Shown in pieces: positions 27,752-36,892 of a stretch of DNA of 64,000 bases (position 1 is its first letter; every line of letters begins with the position of its first letter). This DNA is from Cellulomonas sp. NTE-D12. Its GTDB lineage: Bacteria > Actinomycetota > Actinomycetes > Actinomycetales > Cellulomonadaceae. The stretch lies in contig NZ_AP026442.1 in assembly GCF_027923705.1 (NCBI RefSeq), forward strand, positions 2,604,001 through 2,668,000, in the 5' to 3' direction. A program made the position numbers and the translations under genes. The notes beneath the pieces are model-generated. The model did not search any database, was not told the DNA's origin, and saw nothing but the letters and a program-made list of their open reading frames with translations.

Positions 27752-28584
27752 CCCTTCACGCCGGTACCGGCGACACCGCGGATCAGCGCCCGCTGGAAGA
27801 TCAAGAACATGACGATGGTGGGGATGGCGGAGGTCAAGGTGCCCGCCATCAGATAGTTCCACGACGTGGCGTACCGGCCCTGGAAGGCCGCCAGACCGAT
27901 CTGGATGGTGCGCATCTCGTCGCCGTTGGTGACCAGCAGCGGCCACAGGAAGTCGTTCCAGGCGAACAGCATCGCGAAGATCGCCAACGTGGCCAGCGAG
28001 GCCGACGACAGCGGGATGACCACCTGCACGAAGGTCCGCACCCGCCCGCACCCGTCGAGCCGGGCAGCTTCCTCGATCTCCTTGGGGATCGTCGAGAAGT
28101 ACTGGCGCAGCAGGACGATTCCGAACACGTCGGCCAGCCGCGGCACGATCAACGCCCAGTAGGTGTCGGTCCAGTGCAGCTGCACCACGAGGGAGAACGC
28201 CGGGATGATCGTGACGAACTGCGGCACCATCATCGTGGCCAGCAGCAGCAGGAAGATCGGGTTCTTCGCGGGGAACCGCAGCCGGGCGAACGCGTAGGCG
28301 GCCAGCGAGTCCAGCACCAGGTGGCCGACGACGATGCCCACGGTCATCACGATGCTGTTCAGGTAGTACCGCTCGAACGGGGCGGCCTGCCACGCGTGCA
28401 CGTAGTTCTCCCAGTGCCACTCGGTGGGCCAGAGGCGGGTGAACACCTCGGAGCGCTTCTTCACCGAGGTCAGGAACATCCAGACGAACGGCACGATGAC
28501 CGTCGCGCTGCCGAGGATCAGCAGGGTGTGCCGGGCCGCGGTGCCCCAGCGGACCGGGCGCGGGCGGGACGTGGTGCTGCTCAT
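27748..28584 (-). CDS. Sugar ABC transporter permease, MalG type
   Basis: A 278-aa inner-membrane protein with six helices and the EAA loop EEAARLDGCGRVRTF that docks the ATPase. FVWMFLTSVKKRSEVF near the start and AGTLTSAIPTIVMFLIFQR near the end are typical of MalG/LacG-type permeases. ATGA overlaps with both neighbours. No ATPase gene is in the operon, so a shared MsiK-like ATPase elsewhere is expected, as usual in actinobacteria. Confidence 0.92.
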   Translation of the reverse strand: MSSTTSRPRPVRWGTAARHTLLILGSATVIVPFVWMFLTSVKKRSEVFTRLWPTEWHWENYVHAWQAAPFERYYLNSIVMTVGIVVGHLVLDSLAAYAFARLRFPAKNPIFLLLLATMMVPQFVTIIPAFSLVVQLHWTDTYWALIVPRLADVFGIVLLRQYFSTIPKEIEEAARLDGCGRVRTFVQVVIPLSSASLATLAIFAMLFAWNDFLWPLLVTNGDEMRTIQIGLAAFQGRYATSWNYLMAGTLTSAIPTIVMFLIFQRALIRGVAGTGVKG

Positions 28585-29525
28585 GCCAGATCCGACTCCC
28601 CCGACCCGGTGGCCCGCCACTGCACGAGGGTCACGCCGAGCATCAGCGCCAGGCTCGCGAACGCGATGGCCGCGCCGTAGCCGAACTGCCCGAGCTTGAA
28701 CGCGTACCGGTACATGAGCATCCCGAGCACCTCGGTGCCGCCGGTCGGTCCACCGCCGGTCAGCACGTAGACCAGGTCGAAGGACTGGAACGCCGTGATC
28801 AGCGCCTGGACGACCACGAAGAAGGTCATCGGCCGCAGCAGCGGGATGGTCATCCACCGGATCCGTTGCCACAAGGTGGCACCGTCCAGCTGCGCCGCTT
28901 CGGTCAACGAGACGGGAAGGGCCTGCAGCGCGGTCAGGTACAAGATCGCGTTGAACCCCAGGTTCTTCCAGACGGTCAGCAGCGTGAGCGCCGCGAGGGC
29001 GGTCCACCGCTGGTTCAGCCAGTCGACCGTCGGCAGGCCGATCGCCGTCAGGAGCCGGTTGAGCACGCCGGACGAGTCGAGCATGTACCGCCACACGATG
29101 GCCGCGGCGACCGAGGAGGTGACCACCGGCAGGAAGTAGATCCCCCGGTAGACGGCCAGCCCACGCAGCGGCGCGTCCAGCAGCAGCGCGATCGCCAGAC
29201 CGGACGCCACCGACAGGACGCTGACGCCTCCGGCGTAGAGCACCGTGACCAACAGGGAGTTCCAGAACTCGTGGTCGGCGAGCATCCGCGCGTAGTTGTC
29301 CAGACCGACGAACTGCTGCGCGGTGCCGAAGCCGTTCCACGAGGTCAGGCTGAGGAACCCGCCCGACACGATCGGGTAGATGACGAAGGTGCCGAGGATG
29401 ACCAGCGCCGGGACGAGGAACCCGACCGCGGTAAGCACCTCGCGCCTGGAGTAGCGGTCCCGCACCGACCGCCGGACGGGCTCCTGGACGGAGCGCCCGA
29501 CGGTCGGTGCGGTGGTGGCGACCAT
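28581..29525 (-). CDS. Sugar ABC transporter permease, MalF type
   Basis: A 314-aa permease with six helices. Typical stretches are LVPALVILGTFVIYPIV, the EAA loop TEAAQLDGATLWQRI and LTGGGPTGGTEVLGMLMY. ATG at 29525 is used. GTG at 29531 overlaps the binding-protein stop (GTGA) and would fit the pattern of 4-bp overlaps in this operon, so it may be the real start. Partner of the downstream MalG-type protein. Confidence 0.92.
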   Translation of the reverse strand: MVATTAPTVGRSVQEPVRRSVRDRYSRREVLTAVGFLVPALVILGTFVIYPIVSGGFLSLTSWNGFGTAQQFVGLDNYARMLADHEFWNSLLVTVLYAGGVSVLSVASGLAIALLLDAPLRGLAVYRGIYFLPVVTSSVAAAIVWRYMLDSSGVLNRLLTAIGLPTVDWLNQRWTALAALTLLTVWKNLGFNAILYLTALQALPVSLTEAAQLDGATLWQRIRWMTIPLLRPMTFFVVVQALITAFQSFDLVYVLTGGGPTGGTEVLGMLMYRYAFKLGQFGYGAAIAFASLALMLGVTLVQWRATGSGESDLA

Positions 29526-29527
29526 GG

Positions 29528-30820
29528 TCACTTGGCGCCCGAGAGCGCGGCGTTGACGTCGGTCTCGGCGGCCTTCAGCGCGTCGTCGACCGACACCTGG
29601 CCGGCCAGCGCCTTCTCGATCTGCTTGGCGAAGGCCAGCGAGACCTGCGGGTACAGCGGCGTGTTCGGCCGGGACTTGGCCGTGGCCAGCTGGTCGACGA
29701 ACGGCTGCAGGCGGGGCTGGGTGGAAGAGACCCACTGCTTGTACGCGTCGGAGTCCCCGACGGCCTTGCGCACCGGGAGCATGCCGGTCTTCTCGCTCCA
29801 GGACGTGACCTGCTCCGGGGCGAGGAACCAGGTCAAGAAGTCGGCGGACGCCTTCTGGGTGGCCTCGTCGGAGGTGAAGACGACCGCGCGCTCACCACCC
29901 ATGTTCGTCGCGGGCTTGCCGTCCGAGGGGTACGGGACGGTGGCCGTGCCGAAGTCGAACGGCGGGTCCGAGGCCCAGATGCCGACCATCCAGGAGCCCT
30001 CCTGTGCACCGCCGGCGGTGCCCTTCTCGAAGGCCCCCCACTGCGTCCGTGGTGCCAGGCCCTTGTTCAGCAGGTCGACCCAGAACTGCAGCGCCTTCTT
30101 GCCCGCGGGGGTGTTGAACGCCGCCTTCTTGTTGTCCGCACTCAGGAAGTCGCCGCCGGCCTGCCACAGGCTGACCTGGAAGTTCCACGTCAGGCCCTCA
30201 CCGGAGTCACCTGCCTGGGTGAACAGCTCCACCCCGGGCTTGCCGGTCTTGTCCTTGATCTGCTGGGCCTGGGCCTGCAGCTCTTCCCAGGTCTTGGGCG
30301 GCTGGTCGGGGTTCAGGCCGGCCTGCTTGTACAGGTCCTTGTTGTACATGTAGCCGAGGTTGTTGGTGGAGACGGGGACCGCGTACTGCTTGTCGCCGTC
30401 CTTGCCGAAGTCCAGCAGCGCCGGATAGATGTCGCTCATCGTCGCGGGGTCCACCAGCGGCTTGAGGTCCACCAGCTTGCCGGTCTGGGCGACCTGCGGC
30501 ACGGACACCAGGTCCATGATCGCCATCGACGGCAGCGTGTCCGTCTTGGCCGAGGTCTGGATCTTGGTGATCAGGTCCGAGCTGGGGATGTTCACCGCCT
30601 TCACCGTCACACCGGGGTGGCTCTTGGAGTACTGGTCCGCCATCGCCTGGAAGGTGTCGGCGTTGGCGCCGTCCCAGTAGTGCCACACGGTCACGGTGAC
30701 GGGCTTGGCCGCGGCGCCGCTCGTCGTCGCCGACGTGCTCGCTGTGGAGCCGGGAGCGCACGCGGCCACGGTCAGCAGACCGATGGCGATACTCGATGCC
30801 AGTGCTGTCTTGCGGAGCAT
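29528..30820 (-). CDS. Sugar ABC transporter substrate-binding lipoprotein
   Basis: The 430-aa extracytoplasmic binding protein has a lipoprotein signal (LLTVAAC, Cys near residue 21), a Ser/Thr-rich tether, and family 1 binding-protein features: VTVWHYWDG, YNKDLYKQAGL, PPKTWEEL and TGMLPVRK. AAAGGAG about 5 bp before ATG at 30820 is a strong ribosome site and supports high output. The start shares a base with the glucosidase stop (TGATG). Ligand likely a maltodextrin, from the flanking GH13 enzymes. Confidence 0.93.
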   Translation of the reverse strand: MLRKTALASSIAIGLLTVAACAPGSTASTSATTSGAAAKPVTVTVWHYWDGANADTFQAMADQYSKSHPGVTVKAVNIPSSDLITKIQTSAKTDTLPSMAIMDLVSVPQVAQTGKLVDLKPLVDPATMSDIYPALLDFGKDGDKQYAVPVSTNNLGYMYNKDLYKQAGLNPDQPPKTWEELQAQAQQIKDKTGKPGVELFTQAGDSGEGLTWNFQVSLWQAGGDFLSADNKKAAFNTPAGKKALQFWVDLLNKGLAPRTQWGAFEKGTAGGAQEGSWMVGIWASDPPFDFGTATVPYPSDGKPATNMGGERAVVFTSDEATQKASADFLTWFLAPEQVTSWSEKTGMLPVRKAVGDSDAYKQWVSSTQPRLQPFVDQLATAKSRPNTPLYPQVSLAFAKQIEKALAGQVSVDDALKAAETDVNAALSGAK

Positions 30821-32463
30821 CACGACTCCTTTGTCGTGCCGGCGGTCGCCGGCGTGGGTGAAGGTGAAACGCCGTCGCCCTCGGCGACGGACAACCACGC
30901 GCAGGCATCCGTAGGAAGGATCCTGCCGTCGATCGGCGCGCTGGACACCTGCACGGTGCCCCAGCCGTCGGGAAGCACCAGCTCGTGCGCGGAGGTGTTC
31001 AGCACGCACACGACCGGGCCACGGCGGAACGCGACGACGTCCTCGCCGAGCTCGTCCAACCACAGGAGGTCGTCACCGGCGAACAGGTGCCGACGGGCGT
31101 GCACCGCCCGGCGCACCACGCCCAGTGCGGACCACGGGTCGGGCTCTTGAGCCTCGACGCTGAGCGATCCGAAGACCGATGGCTGCGGCAGCCACGCGGT
31201 GGGTGCTGCCGTGAACCCGAACGTTGACGGCTCCGCGGTCCAGGGCATCGGGACCCGGCACCCGTCGCGCCCGAGCTCGGCACCGGCAGACCGGACCCAG
31301 ATCGGGTCCTGCCGCACGTGCTCGGGCAGGTCGAAGACCTCCGGCAACGCCAGCTCGTCCCCCTGGTACAGGTACGCCGCACCCGGCAGCGCCAGCATCA
31401 GCATGGATGCCGCCACCGCGCGCCGACGGCCGAGAGGAAGGTCCACCGGCCCGCGGCGGCGCGCCGATGCCAGCATGTCCGCCGGGTCCGGCTCCTCGAC
31501 CACCTGCACCTGCCCGTACCGCGTCGCCGGCCGGTGCACGTCGTGGTTCGCCAACGCCCACGCCGTGCCGGGACGCAGGCCGTGCTCGACCGCACCGCGG
31601 ATCGACGGCGCATGCCACGGCTGGACCAGCAGGTGGAAGTCGAACGCCTGCCCCAGCTCGTCCGGGGAGGCGTACGCCATCAGGTCCGCGACCGAGGCCA
31701 CCCAGACCTCACCGACGAAGCAGGCGCCGTACTCGTCGGCGATCTTGCGCCACCGCCGGTAGACGTCGTGCACACCTGGCTGGTTCCACATGAACTCGTT
31801 GCTCGACCCCGCCGGCCCTGTCCAGTCCGGCAAGCCGTCACGCTTGACCAGGCCGTGCGCCACGTCGACGCGGAAGCCGTCCACGCCCCGGTCGAACCAG
31901 AACCGCAAGACGCCGTCCATCATCTCGACGACCTCGTCGCACCCCCAGTTCAGGTCCGGCTGCGAGGCGTCGAAGGAGTGCAGGTACCACTGCCCGTCGG
32001 GCACCCGGGTCCAGCCGGGGCCGCCGAACACGCTGCCCCAGTTGTTCGGCGGCAGCTCCCCATCCGGGCCACGCCCGTCGGCGAAGTGGAACCTCGACCT
32101 CTCCCGCGACCCCGCCGGAGCAGCGAGCGCCTCACGGAACCACGCGTGCTCCACGGAGCAGTGGTTGGGGACGAGGTCGAGCATCACGCGGACGCCGCGG
32201 GCGTGAGCTGCCGTGACGAACGCCTCGAGATCGGCCACCGTCCCGAACAACGGGTCGACCGCTGTGTAGTCGGACACGTCGTACCCGTGGTCCGCCTGCG
32301 GGGACTGGAAGCACGGGCTCAGCCACACCGCGTCGACACCCAAGGACGCCAGGTGGTCCAGGCGACCGGTCAGGCCCGCCAAGTCCCCGACCCCGTCCCC
32401 GTTCCCGTCGGCGAACGAGCGGACGTACACCTGGTACACGACCGCGTCGTCGATCCACGCCAC
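30820..32463 (-). CDS. GH13 alpha-glucosidase (oligo-1,6-glucosidase-like)
   Basis: First gene of the operon. The 547-aa cytoplasmic enzyme has VYQVYVRSFADGNGDGVGDL, the oligo-1,6-glucosidase/alpha-glucosidase N-terminus. Other GH13 regions: DLVPNHCS, nucleophile Asp near 200 in GFRVDVAHG, acid/base Glu near 251 in VGEVWV, and Asp near 307 in ANHDVHR. GTG start at 32463 with GAGGGAGT about 8 bp upstream. Likely releases glucose from imported maltodextrins. Linkage preference (1,4 or 1,6) cannot be fixed by eye. Confidence 0.9.
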   Translation of the reverse strand: MAWIDDAVVYQVYVRSFADGNGDGVGDLAGLTGRLDHLASLGVDAVWLSPCFQSPQADHGYDVSDYTAVDPLFGTVADLEAFVTAAHARGVRVMLDLVPNHCSVEHAWFREALAAPAGSRERSRFHFADGRGPDGELPPNNWGSVFGGPGWTRVPDGQWYLHSFDASQPDLNWGCDEVVEMMDGVLRFWFDRGVDGFRVDVAHGLVKRDGLPDWTGPAGSSNEFMWNQPGVHDVYRRWRKIADEYGACFVGEVWVASVADLMAYASPDELGQAFDFHLLVQPWHAPSIRGAVEHGLRPGTAWALANHDVHRPATRYGQVQVVEEPDPADMLASARRRGPVDLPLGRRRAVAASMLMLALPGAAYLYQGDELALPEVFDLPEHVRQDPIWVRSAGAELGRDGCRVPMPWTAEPSTFGFTAAPTAWLPQPSVFGSLSVEAQEPDPWSALGVVRRAVHARRHLFAGDDLLWLDELGEDVVAFRRGPVVCVLNTSAHELVLPDGWGTVQVSSAPIDGRILPTDACAWLSVAEGDGVSPSPTPATAGTTKES

Positions 32464-32482
32464 AGCGGCACTCCCTCGTGCG

Positions 32483-32504
32483 GTTAGTAACTCGATTTAC
32501 TAAC
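32483..32504. promoter_or_regulatory. LacI-type operator dyad
   Basis: GTTAGTAA (32483-32490) and TTACTAAC (32497-32504) form a perfect inverted repeat with a 6-bp spacer, adjoining the -10 box and 20 bp before the first start. Position and symmetry fit the LacI-family repressor encoded at the operon end. Confidence 0.8.
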
Positions 32505-32535
32505 AACGTAGCAGAAGGTATGAACCCTCTGTCAA
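32505..32535 (-). promoter_or_regulatory. Promoter of the maltodextrin operon
   Basis: On the minus strand a perfect -35 TTGACA (32535-32530) and a -10 TACGTT (32510-32505) are separated by 19 bp, slightly long. The operator dyad begins directly after the -10 box, so repressor binding would block initiation. Confidence 0.65.
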
Positions 32536-32955
32536 GGGATGCGCCCGGTGTCGGTCTGGGTCTGCGGCCTCGGGCAGCTGCGGGCAGGTTCGGGGCACGA
32601 GGCGCGCGCCCGTTAAGGCTTCGGGTTTGGCGGAACACGTCCGGCCAGGTGCTGCTCCAGACCAGCGATCCCCCCGTCATGGGGCCGTGCTCTGATCGGG
32701 CCTCAAAGAAACGGAAGGGTGTGCAGATGCCCATGCATGAGCCGCTGGCCTGCGGCAATGCCCGACGACGCAGGCGACGGTCGCGCCCACCGGCGATCCC
32801 CCCGCTACAAATGTTCAGGTCAGAGGCCCTTTCGCTCAGACGAGCGGAAGGGCCTCTCCCGTCGATGTCGTCAGGACGTCAACGAGCGCGCCGAGACACG
32901 CGGGCGAACCTCGGTGGACGGTCGGCGCGATGAGCGCGCGCCTGCGTCCGGGCCG
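32536..32955. other. Intergenic region with a tRNA-end-like fragment
   Basis: No convincing gene. Contents: a degenerate match to the 3' third of the initiator tRNA at 32778-32808 (GGTCGC and CCCCCGCTAC at the same spacing as in the tRNA), a strong hairpin at 32822-32857, and the 12-mer GCGATCCCCCCG at 32665 and 32793. A plus-strand open frame across it has no ribosome site and non-coding codon use. Confidence 0.45.
32822..32857. terminator. Intrinsic terminator-like hairpin
   Basis: A 16-bp stem with one mismatch pairs AGAGGCCCTTTCGCTC (32822-32837) with GAGCGGAAGGGCCTCT (32842-32857) over a 4-nt loop. It lies about 100 bp beyond the 3' end of the stalk-domain esterase gene on the minus strand. 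Confidence 0.65.
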
Positions 32956-34431
32956 CTACCAGAGCAGGTCGCTGATGAGACGAGCCATGTTGCCGCCGAG
33001 CTGGGCATAGTGGTCCGTGACGTAGGTCGCCCCGGAGTGGGTGGACGACCACAGGCCCATGACGTTCAAGGCGAACCACTCCAGTGAGATGCACAGCTCG
33101 CCCTCGCGGACGACGGCCTCGGCCGGCATCGCCGTCACGCGCCCGTCGAGGACGCAACCGATGACGCCCCGCGCGAACTGCAGGGTGCGCCCGTCCGAAA
33201 GGGTGAGGACGGCACTCGCGCCGTCGTCGCCCACCTGAAGGTCGGCTCTGAACAGAGTTGCCAAGAAGGAGAGCGGGACGAAGAGATAGGTGCCACGCAC
33301 GTCTCGCTCGCCACCCATGCCGTGGTACTTGGCAGCCTCCCAGGTGAATGCCGGTACCGGCATCGCGACTCGCTCGCCCGATACCCAGGCGAGCTTCCGG
33401 CCGTCTGCTACCGCTATCGCGAACGGATCGCCGACCGGCGCGAGAGCCGGTCCGACTCTCTCGATCGACCCATCCACCGAGCGTCGAACCCCCGAGAACA
33501 GGTAGTCCCAGACCAGCTCCGCATCGTCGAACGTCTGACCGTGGTCCCGCCCGTGGACATCGCGAAAGACGACATCGGCGTGCGCGCCGCGATAGAACGC
33601 GAAGTTGTCGACCCCGCGCACGGCGATCGCCGGCGGCTCCGTCACGCCGTTGACGCGCAGCCAGTACTCACGGTTCAGCCGGTTGACCTCGGCAGCATCG
33701 TCGGAGAAGAGCGACGGGCCGTTGTCGAGGTCGAGCCGCGACTGCCAGATCGCCAGAGGTCCACCACGGTTGACGAGGCCCCCCTGCTCGTCGAAGAGAA
33801 GCGCTGGGTCCGTGGAGCCTCCAGATCCGGCTGCGCCGGCGAGGACGTGTCCGAAGTTGCGGGCGAAGTAGGCAGTCATGGAGTCGCCGAGAGACATGCC
33901 CTGCATGAAGATCCTGCTCCGGTCGATCTCGTACTCGGTGGCGAGCCTGTCGATCAGCCCGAGCACGAGCCGGATGTCGTGGTTCACGTCCGGACTGGCC
34001 GCAGGGCGGTTCAGGTAGAGCCCGTTGCTGTTGGGGGTGGTCGCGGCGGGCAGGCTGGCCGGGGAGAGCTCGACGGTCCACAGTCGGCGCGAGCTGGCCG
34101 TAGGGAACAGCACGATGAAACCCTCACGGTCCGCGACGTTCACCCAGGACGTGTAGACCGCCTGGCCCCACCCCGTCATCAGCCCTCCGTGCAGGGCGAT
34201 CACCAGAGGCGTGGGGCGTGTGGGGTCGTAGCTCGACGGGACGTAGGTGTACCAGACGTCGTTGATCCCGTCGGCGACGACCCCCTGGTGCTCGCGCAGC
34301 AGCGCTGGGTACGGCTGCGAGTTGTTGCCGTTCTCGTTCACCACGAGCTCGGAGCCCTTGAGCGACTCCGGGAGGTAGTCACGGTTGTCGTCGTCAGGGA
34401 CGCCCGGTCGCAGGACGGCGGCTCCTGGCAT
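32956..34431 (-). CDS. Alpha/beta-hydrolase esterase fused to a C-terminal stalk domain
   Basis: The 491-aa protein's first ~340 residues are an alpha/beta hydrolase of the PHB-depolymerase/feruloyl-esterase kind: TPLVIALHGG oxyanion region, nucleophile Ser180 in GMSLGD, and a His in GRDHGQTFDDA. Residues about 350-480 resemble repeated copper-amine-oxidase-N/stalk units (VPLSFLATLFRADLQ and VREGELCISLEWFALNV). No signal peptide is seen, odd for a stalk domain. AAGGAG lies upstream of ATG at 34431. Transcribed with or after the neighbouring esterase; likely removes acyl groups from a carbohydrate ester (inference). Confidence 0.72.
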   Translation of the reverse strand: MPGAAVLRPGVPDDDNRDYLPESLKGSELVVNENGNNSQPYPALLREHQGVVADGINDVWYTYVPSSYDPTRPTPLVIALHGGLMTGWGQAVYTSWVNVADREGFIVLFPTASSRRLWTVELSPASLPAATTPNSNGLYLNRPAASPDVNHDIRLVLGLIDRLATEYEIDRSRIFMQGMSLGDSMTAYFARNFGHVLAGAAGSGGSTDPALLFDEQGGLVNRGGPLAIWQSRLDLDNGPSLFSDDAAEVNRLNREYWLRVNGVTEPPAIAVRGVDNFAFYRGAHADVVFRDVHGRDHGQTFDDAELVWDYLFSGVRRSVDGSIERVGPALAPVGDPFAIAVADGRKLAWVSGERVAMPVPAFTWEAAKYHGMGGERDVRGTYLFVPLSFLATLFRADLQVGDDGASAVLTLSDGRTLQFARGVIGCVLDGRVTAMPAEAVVREGELCISLEWFALNVMGLWSSTHSGATYVTDHYAQLGGNMARLISDLLW

Positions 34432-34499
34432 GGGTTGCTCCTTCTGGGCTGTGTGCGGCGGAGGGTCCGGTGGTCGACGCCGGGGCCCGGAGCGGCGCC

Positions 34500-35333
34500 T
34501 CAGACGGCGTCGAACTCGACGTCGGGCAGGCCGAAGAACTCGAAGGCCTCGCGGACCGCGAGGTCCCAGAAGTCCCACTCGTGCGTGTAGCCCTCGCCGA
34601 TGAAGAACGTGGCGTCGAGGCCCAGAGTCGCCGCGTGCTCGCGGAAGGGTCGCAGGTCGTTCATGACGTAGTCGTCGTCCGCACCGCTCGCGAAGAGCAA
34701 CCGAGGAAGAGTCCCGGACGCGGCGCGCTCGTCGATGATGCGCCACACGTTCTCCTCGGACGCGAGGAATGCGGACATCCCTCCGGCGTTCTCGACCATG
34801 CCTGCGAAGCGGGCAGAGACCGGGTCGTCGCCCGCGAGGTACTCGGGGGTGAGCGTGGCGAAGTCACGCGGTGACGCGGAGAGGATGGCCGCGGCCCCGA
34901 ACCGTTCCGGGGCGTTGACGGCGAGCTTGATCGCACCACGCCCACCCATGGAGAGCCCCGCGATGAAGTTGTCCTCCCGGCGAGCGGAGACCGGGAACCA
35001 CTCCTGCACCATCGGCATGAGCTCACGGAGCACGTAGTCGTACATGTCGTAGCCCAACATGCACCGGCTCCAGTTGGAGTAGTTGCTGTTGAGCCCGCTC
35101 GGCATGACGACGGCGACGCCCTTGCGGGCCGCGTACCGCTCGACGTTCGTCTTGCGGACCCAGTCGGTGTGGTCCCCGTACGTGCCGTGCAGGAGCCACA
35201 CCACCGGGAGGTCCTGACGTTCCCGGTAGAACTCGGCAGGCTCCAGCGCCCGGGGCATGTCCGGCAGGATCATGCTGAACGCCTGGTTGGTCCGCAGGAA
35301 CCGGCTCTCGGCGTTCATGGTCAGCAGGGCCAT
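34500..35333 (-). CDS. Tributyrin-esterase-like alpha/beta hydrolase (EstA/esterase D type)
   Basis: The 277-aa enzyme has WLLHGTYGDHTDW (oxyanion loop), nucleophile Ser128 in GLSMGGRGA, Asp in GADDDYVMND and catalytic His in GYTHEWDFW, the pattern of the esterase D/tributyrin-esterase family acting on short acyl esters. No signal peptide. GGAGAG precedes ATG at 35333. First gene of a minus-strand pair with the stalk-domain esterase, 68 bp apart, and divergent from the MFS-phosphorylase operon. Confidence 0.82.
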   Translation of the reverse strand: MALLTMNAESRFLRTNQAFSMILPDMPRALEPAEFYRERQDLPVVWLLHGTYGDHTDWVRKTNVERYAARKGVAVVMPSGLNSNYSNWSRCMLGYDMYDYVLRELMPMVQEWFPVSARREDNFIAGLSMGGRGAIKLAVNAPERFGAAAILSASPRDFATLTPEYLAGDDPVSARFAGMVENAGGMSAFLASEENVWRIIDERAASGTLPRLLFASGADDDYVMNDLRPFREHAATLGLDATFFIGEGYTHEWDFWDLAVREAFEFFGLPDVEFDAV

Positions 35334-35581
35334 CGATCTCTCCTCGGCATCGTCATCGCTGAGCTGGAGTGACGACCGCCAGGTCACGCCCGGGCGGCGG
35401 CGTCCAGCTGCGCCCACCCTGTCCGGCCAGAGTCGCATGCCGCAGCCGCCGTCTGGCGGCCCGACGCCCGAGGATTGCGCCACTGAGGCGGATCAGGACC
35501 CGCGACCCCCGACGCGACGATGGATCGAAATCACCGTGGTGCGTGCCTGCGCTGCGGACACGTCGACGCCCGGGGGGCTCC

Positions 35582-36892
35582 ATGGAACGGCGACGGGCGC
35601 CGATCTGGACGTCACAGTTCAGCACTCTCTTCGGGATCAACTTCGTCATCAACTTCGCTCAGTTCATGACGCTCGCGATGGTGCCGAAGCTGGCCGAATC
35701 GCTGGGGGCGACGGCGCTCGTCGTGGGAGTCGTCGCCGGCGTGTTCGCCGTCACCTCACTTGCCGTTCGGCCCGCCGTTGGATGGGCCACCCTGAAAGTT
35801 CGGCACAACGTCCTTCTGACCGCCACGGTCTCCCTGATCGCTCTGGCCTTCGTCGCCTACGGCGCGTCGACCAGCCTCGCCGTGCTCATCGCCGCGAGGT
35901 TGCTGCACGGGGCCGCGATGGGCTTCCTCGCGCCGGTCACGCTGGCCATGGCGAGCGATGCGCTGCCGCCGGAACGGATGGCCCAAGGCATCGGCGTCTT
36001 CTCCCTCGGTCAGGCCGTGGCAACCGCCTTGGGGCCGTCGGTCGGTCTGTGGCTCGCCGCCGCGCTCGGGTACCGTCCGGCCTTCCTGTGCGGCGCCGCC
36101 CTCCTCGCGCTCGCCGCTGCCCTTGCCTGGCGCTTTCCCTCGCGCCGGCCCGAGCCGACGGTCGGCCGAGGCTTCACGTGGCGGTCGTTCATCGCCCTCG
36201 AGGCGCTCGTCCCCGCTGCTGTGGTCATGCTTCTGGGTGGAGCGTTCTCCGGCGTGAACTCGTTCATCGTGCTGTACGGCGAGTCGCGCCACGTCACGGG
36301 CATCGGCCTCTTCTTCACCGTCTACGCCCTGTTCATCGTGATCTCTCGGCCCTTGGCGGGCCGGGTCGGCGACACCCACGGGCTCCGGGTGGTGGTGATC
36401 CCGGGGATGGCGGCGTTCGCGCTCTCCTTCGTGGTGATCGCCCACGCGAGGACGCTGGCGGGCTTCCTCGTCGCCGGGGCGGTCTCGGCCTTCGGGTACG
36501 GGATCTGCCAGCCCGCCATCCAGACGCTCTGCCTGATGTCCGTCGAACCCGGGAGGCGGGGGGTGGCCAGCAACACGAACTACATCGGCGTCGACCTCGC
36601 CTACCTCGTCATGCCGATCGTGGCGGGTTCCATCGTCACCGCCCGCGTCGACGCCGGAACCCCGCTCGCGCAGGCGTACTCGACGATGTACCTCACGCTC
36701 ACCATCCCGATCGCGCTCGGCCTCCTGATCTTTCTCCTCTTCGGACGCAACCTTCGTGGGTGGGGGCCGAAGAGGAGTGCCGGGACGGCGGCAGCCCCAC
36801 CGCGCGCATCGAACCCGCCAGGACAGCAGCCGGCGCGTGCGTTGCCCGGACCGGTCCAGGCGACTGACCACACGGAAGGAATCCCGTCATGA
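35582..36892 (+). CDS. MFS transporter
   Basis: The 436-aa protein has about 12 helices. The loop after helix 2 is RPAVGWATLKVRHN, and the equivalent loop of the second half is SRPLAGRVGDTHG, the duplicated MFS signature. The Pro/Ala-rich C-terminal tail is probably disordered. ATG at 35582 begins just before helix 1; upstream frame is non-coding-like. ATGA overlap with the phosphorylase gene suggests import of its substrate or export of a product. Substrate unknown. Confidence 0.82.
   Translation: MERRRAPIWTSQFSTLFGINFVINFAQFMTLAMVPKLAESLGATALVVGVVAGVFAVTSLAVRPAVGWATLKVRHNVLLTATVSLIALAFVAYGASTSLAVLIAARLLHGAAMGFLAPVTLAMASDALPPERMAQGIGVFSLGQAVATALGPSVGLWLAAALGYRPAFLCGAALLALAAALAWRFPSRRPEPTVGRGFTWRSFIALEALVPAAVVMLLGGAFSGVNSFIVLYGESRHVTGIGLFFTVYALFIVISRPLAGRVGDTHGLRVVVIPGMAAFALSFVVIAHARTLAGFLVAGAVSAFGYGICQPAIQTLCLMSVEPGRRGVASNTNYIGVDLAYLVMPIVAGSIVTARVDAGTPLAQAYSTMYLTLTIPIALGLLIFLLFGRNLRGWGPKRSAGTAAAPPRASNPPGQQPARALPGPVQATDHTEGIPS

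Noticed and set aside
32778..32808. A second tRNA gene
   Set aside because: Only variable-loop and acceptor-like strings match; no anticodon, D arm or pairable T arm.
32478..32933. A 151-codon plus-strand frame in the intergenic region
   Set aside because: Starts inside the operator, no ribosome site, Arg-rich translation, and overlaps a terminator hairpin.
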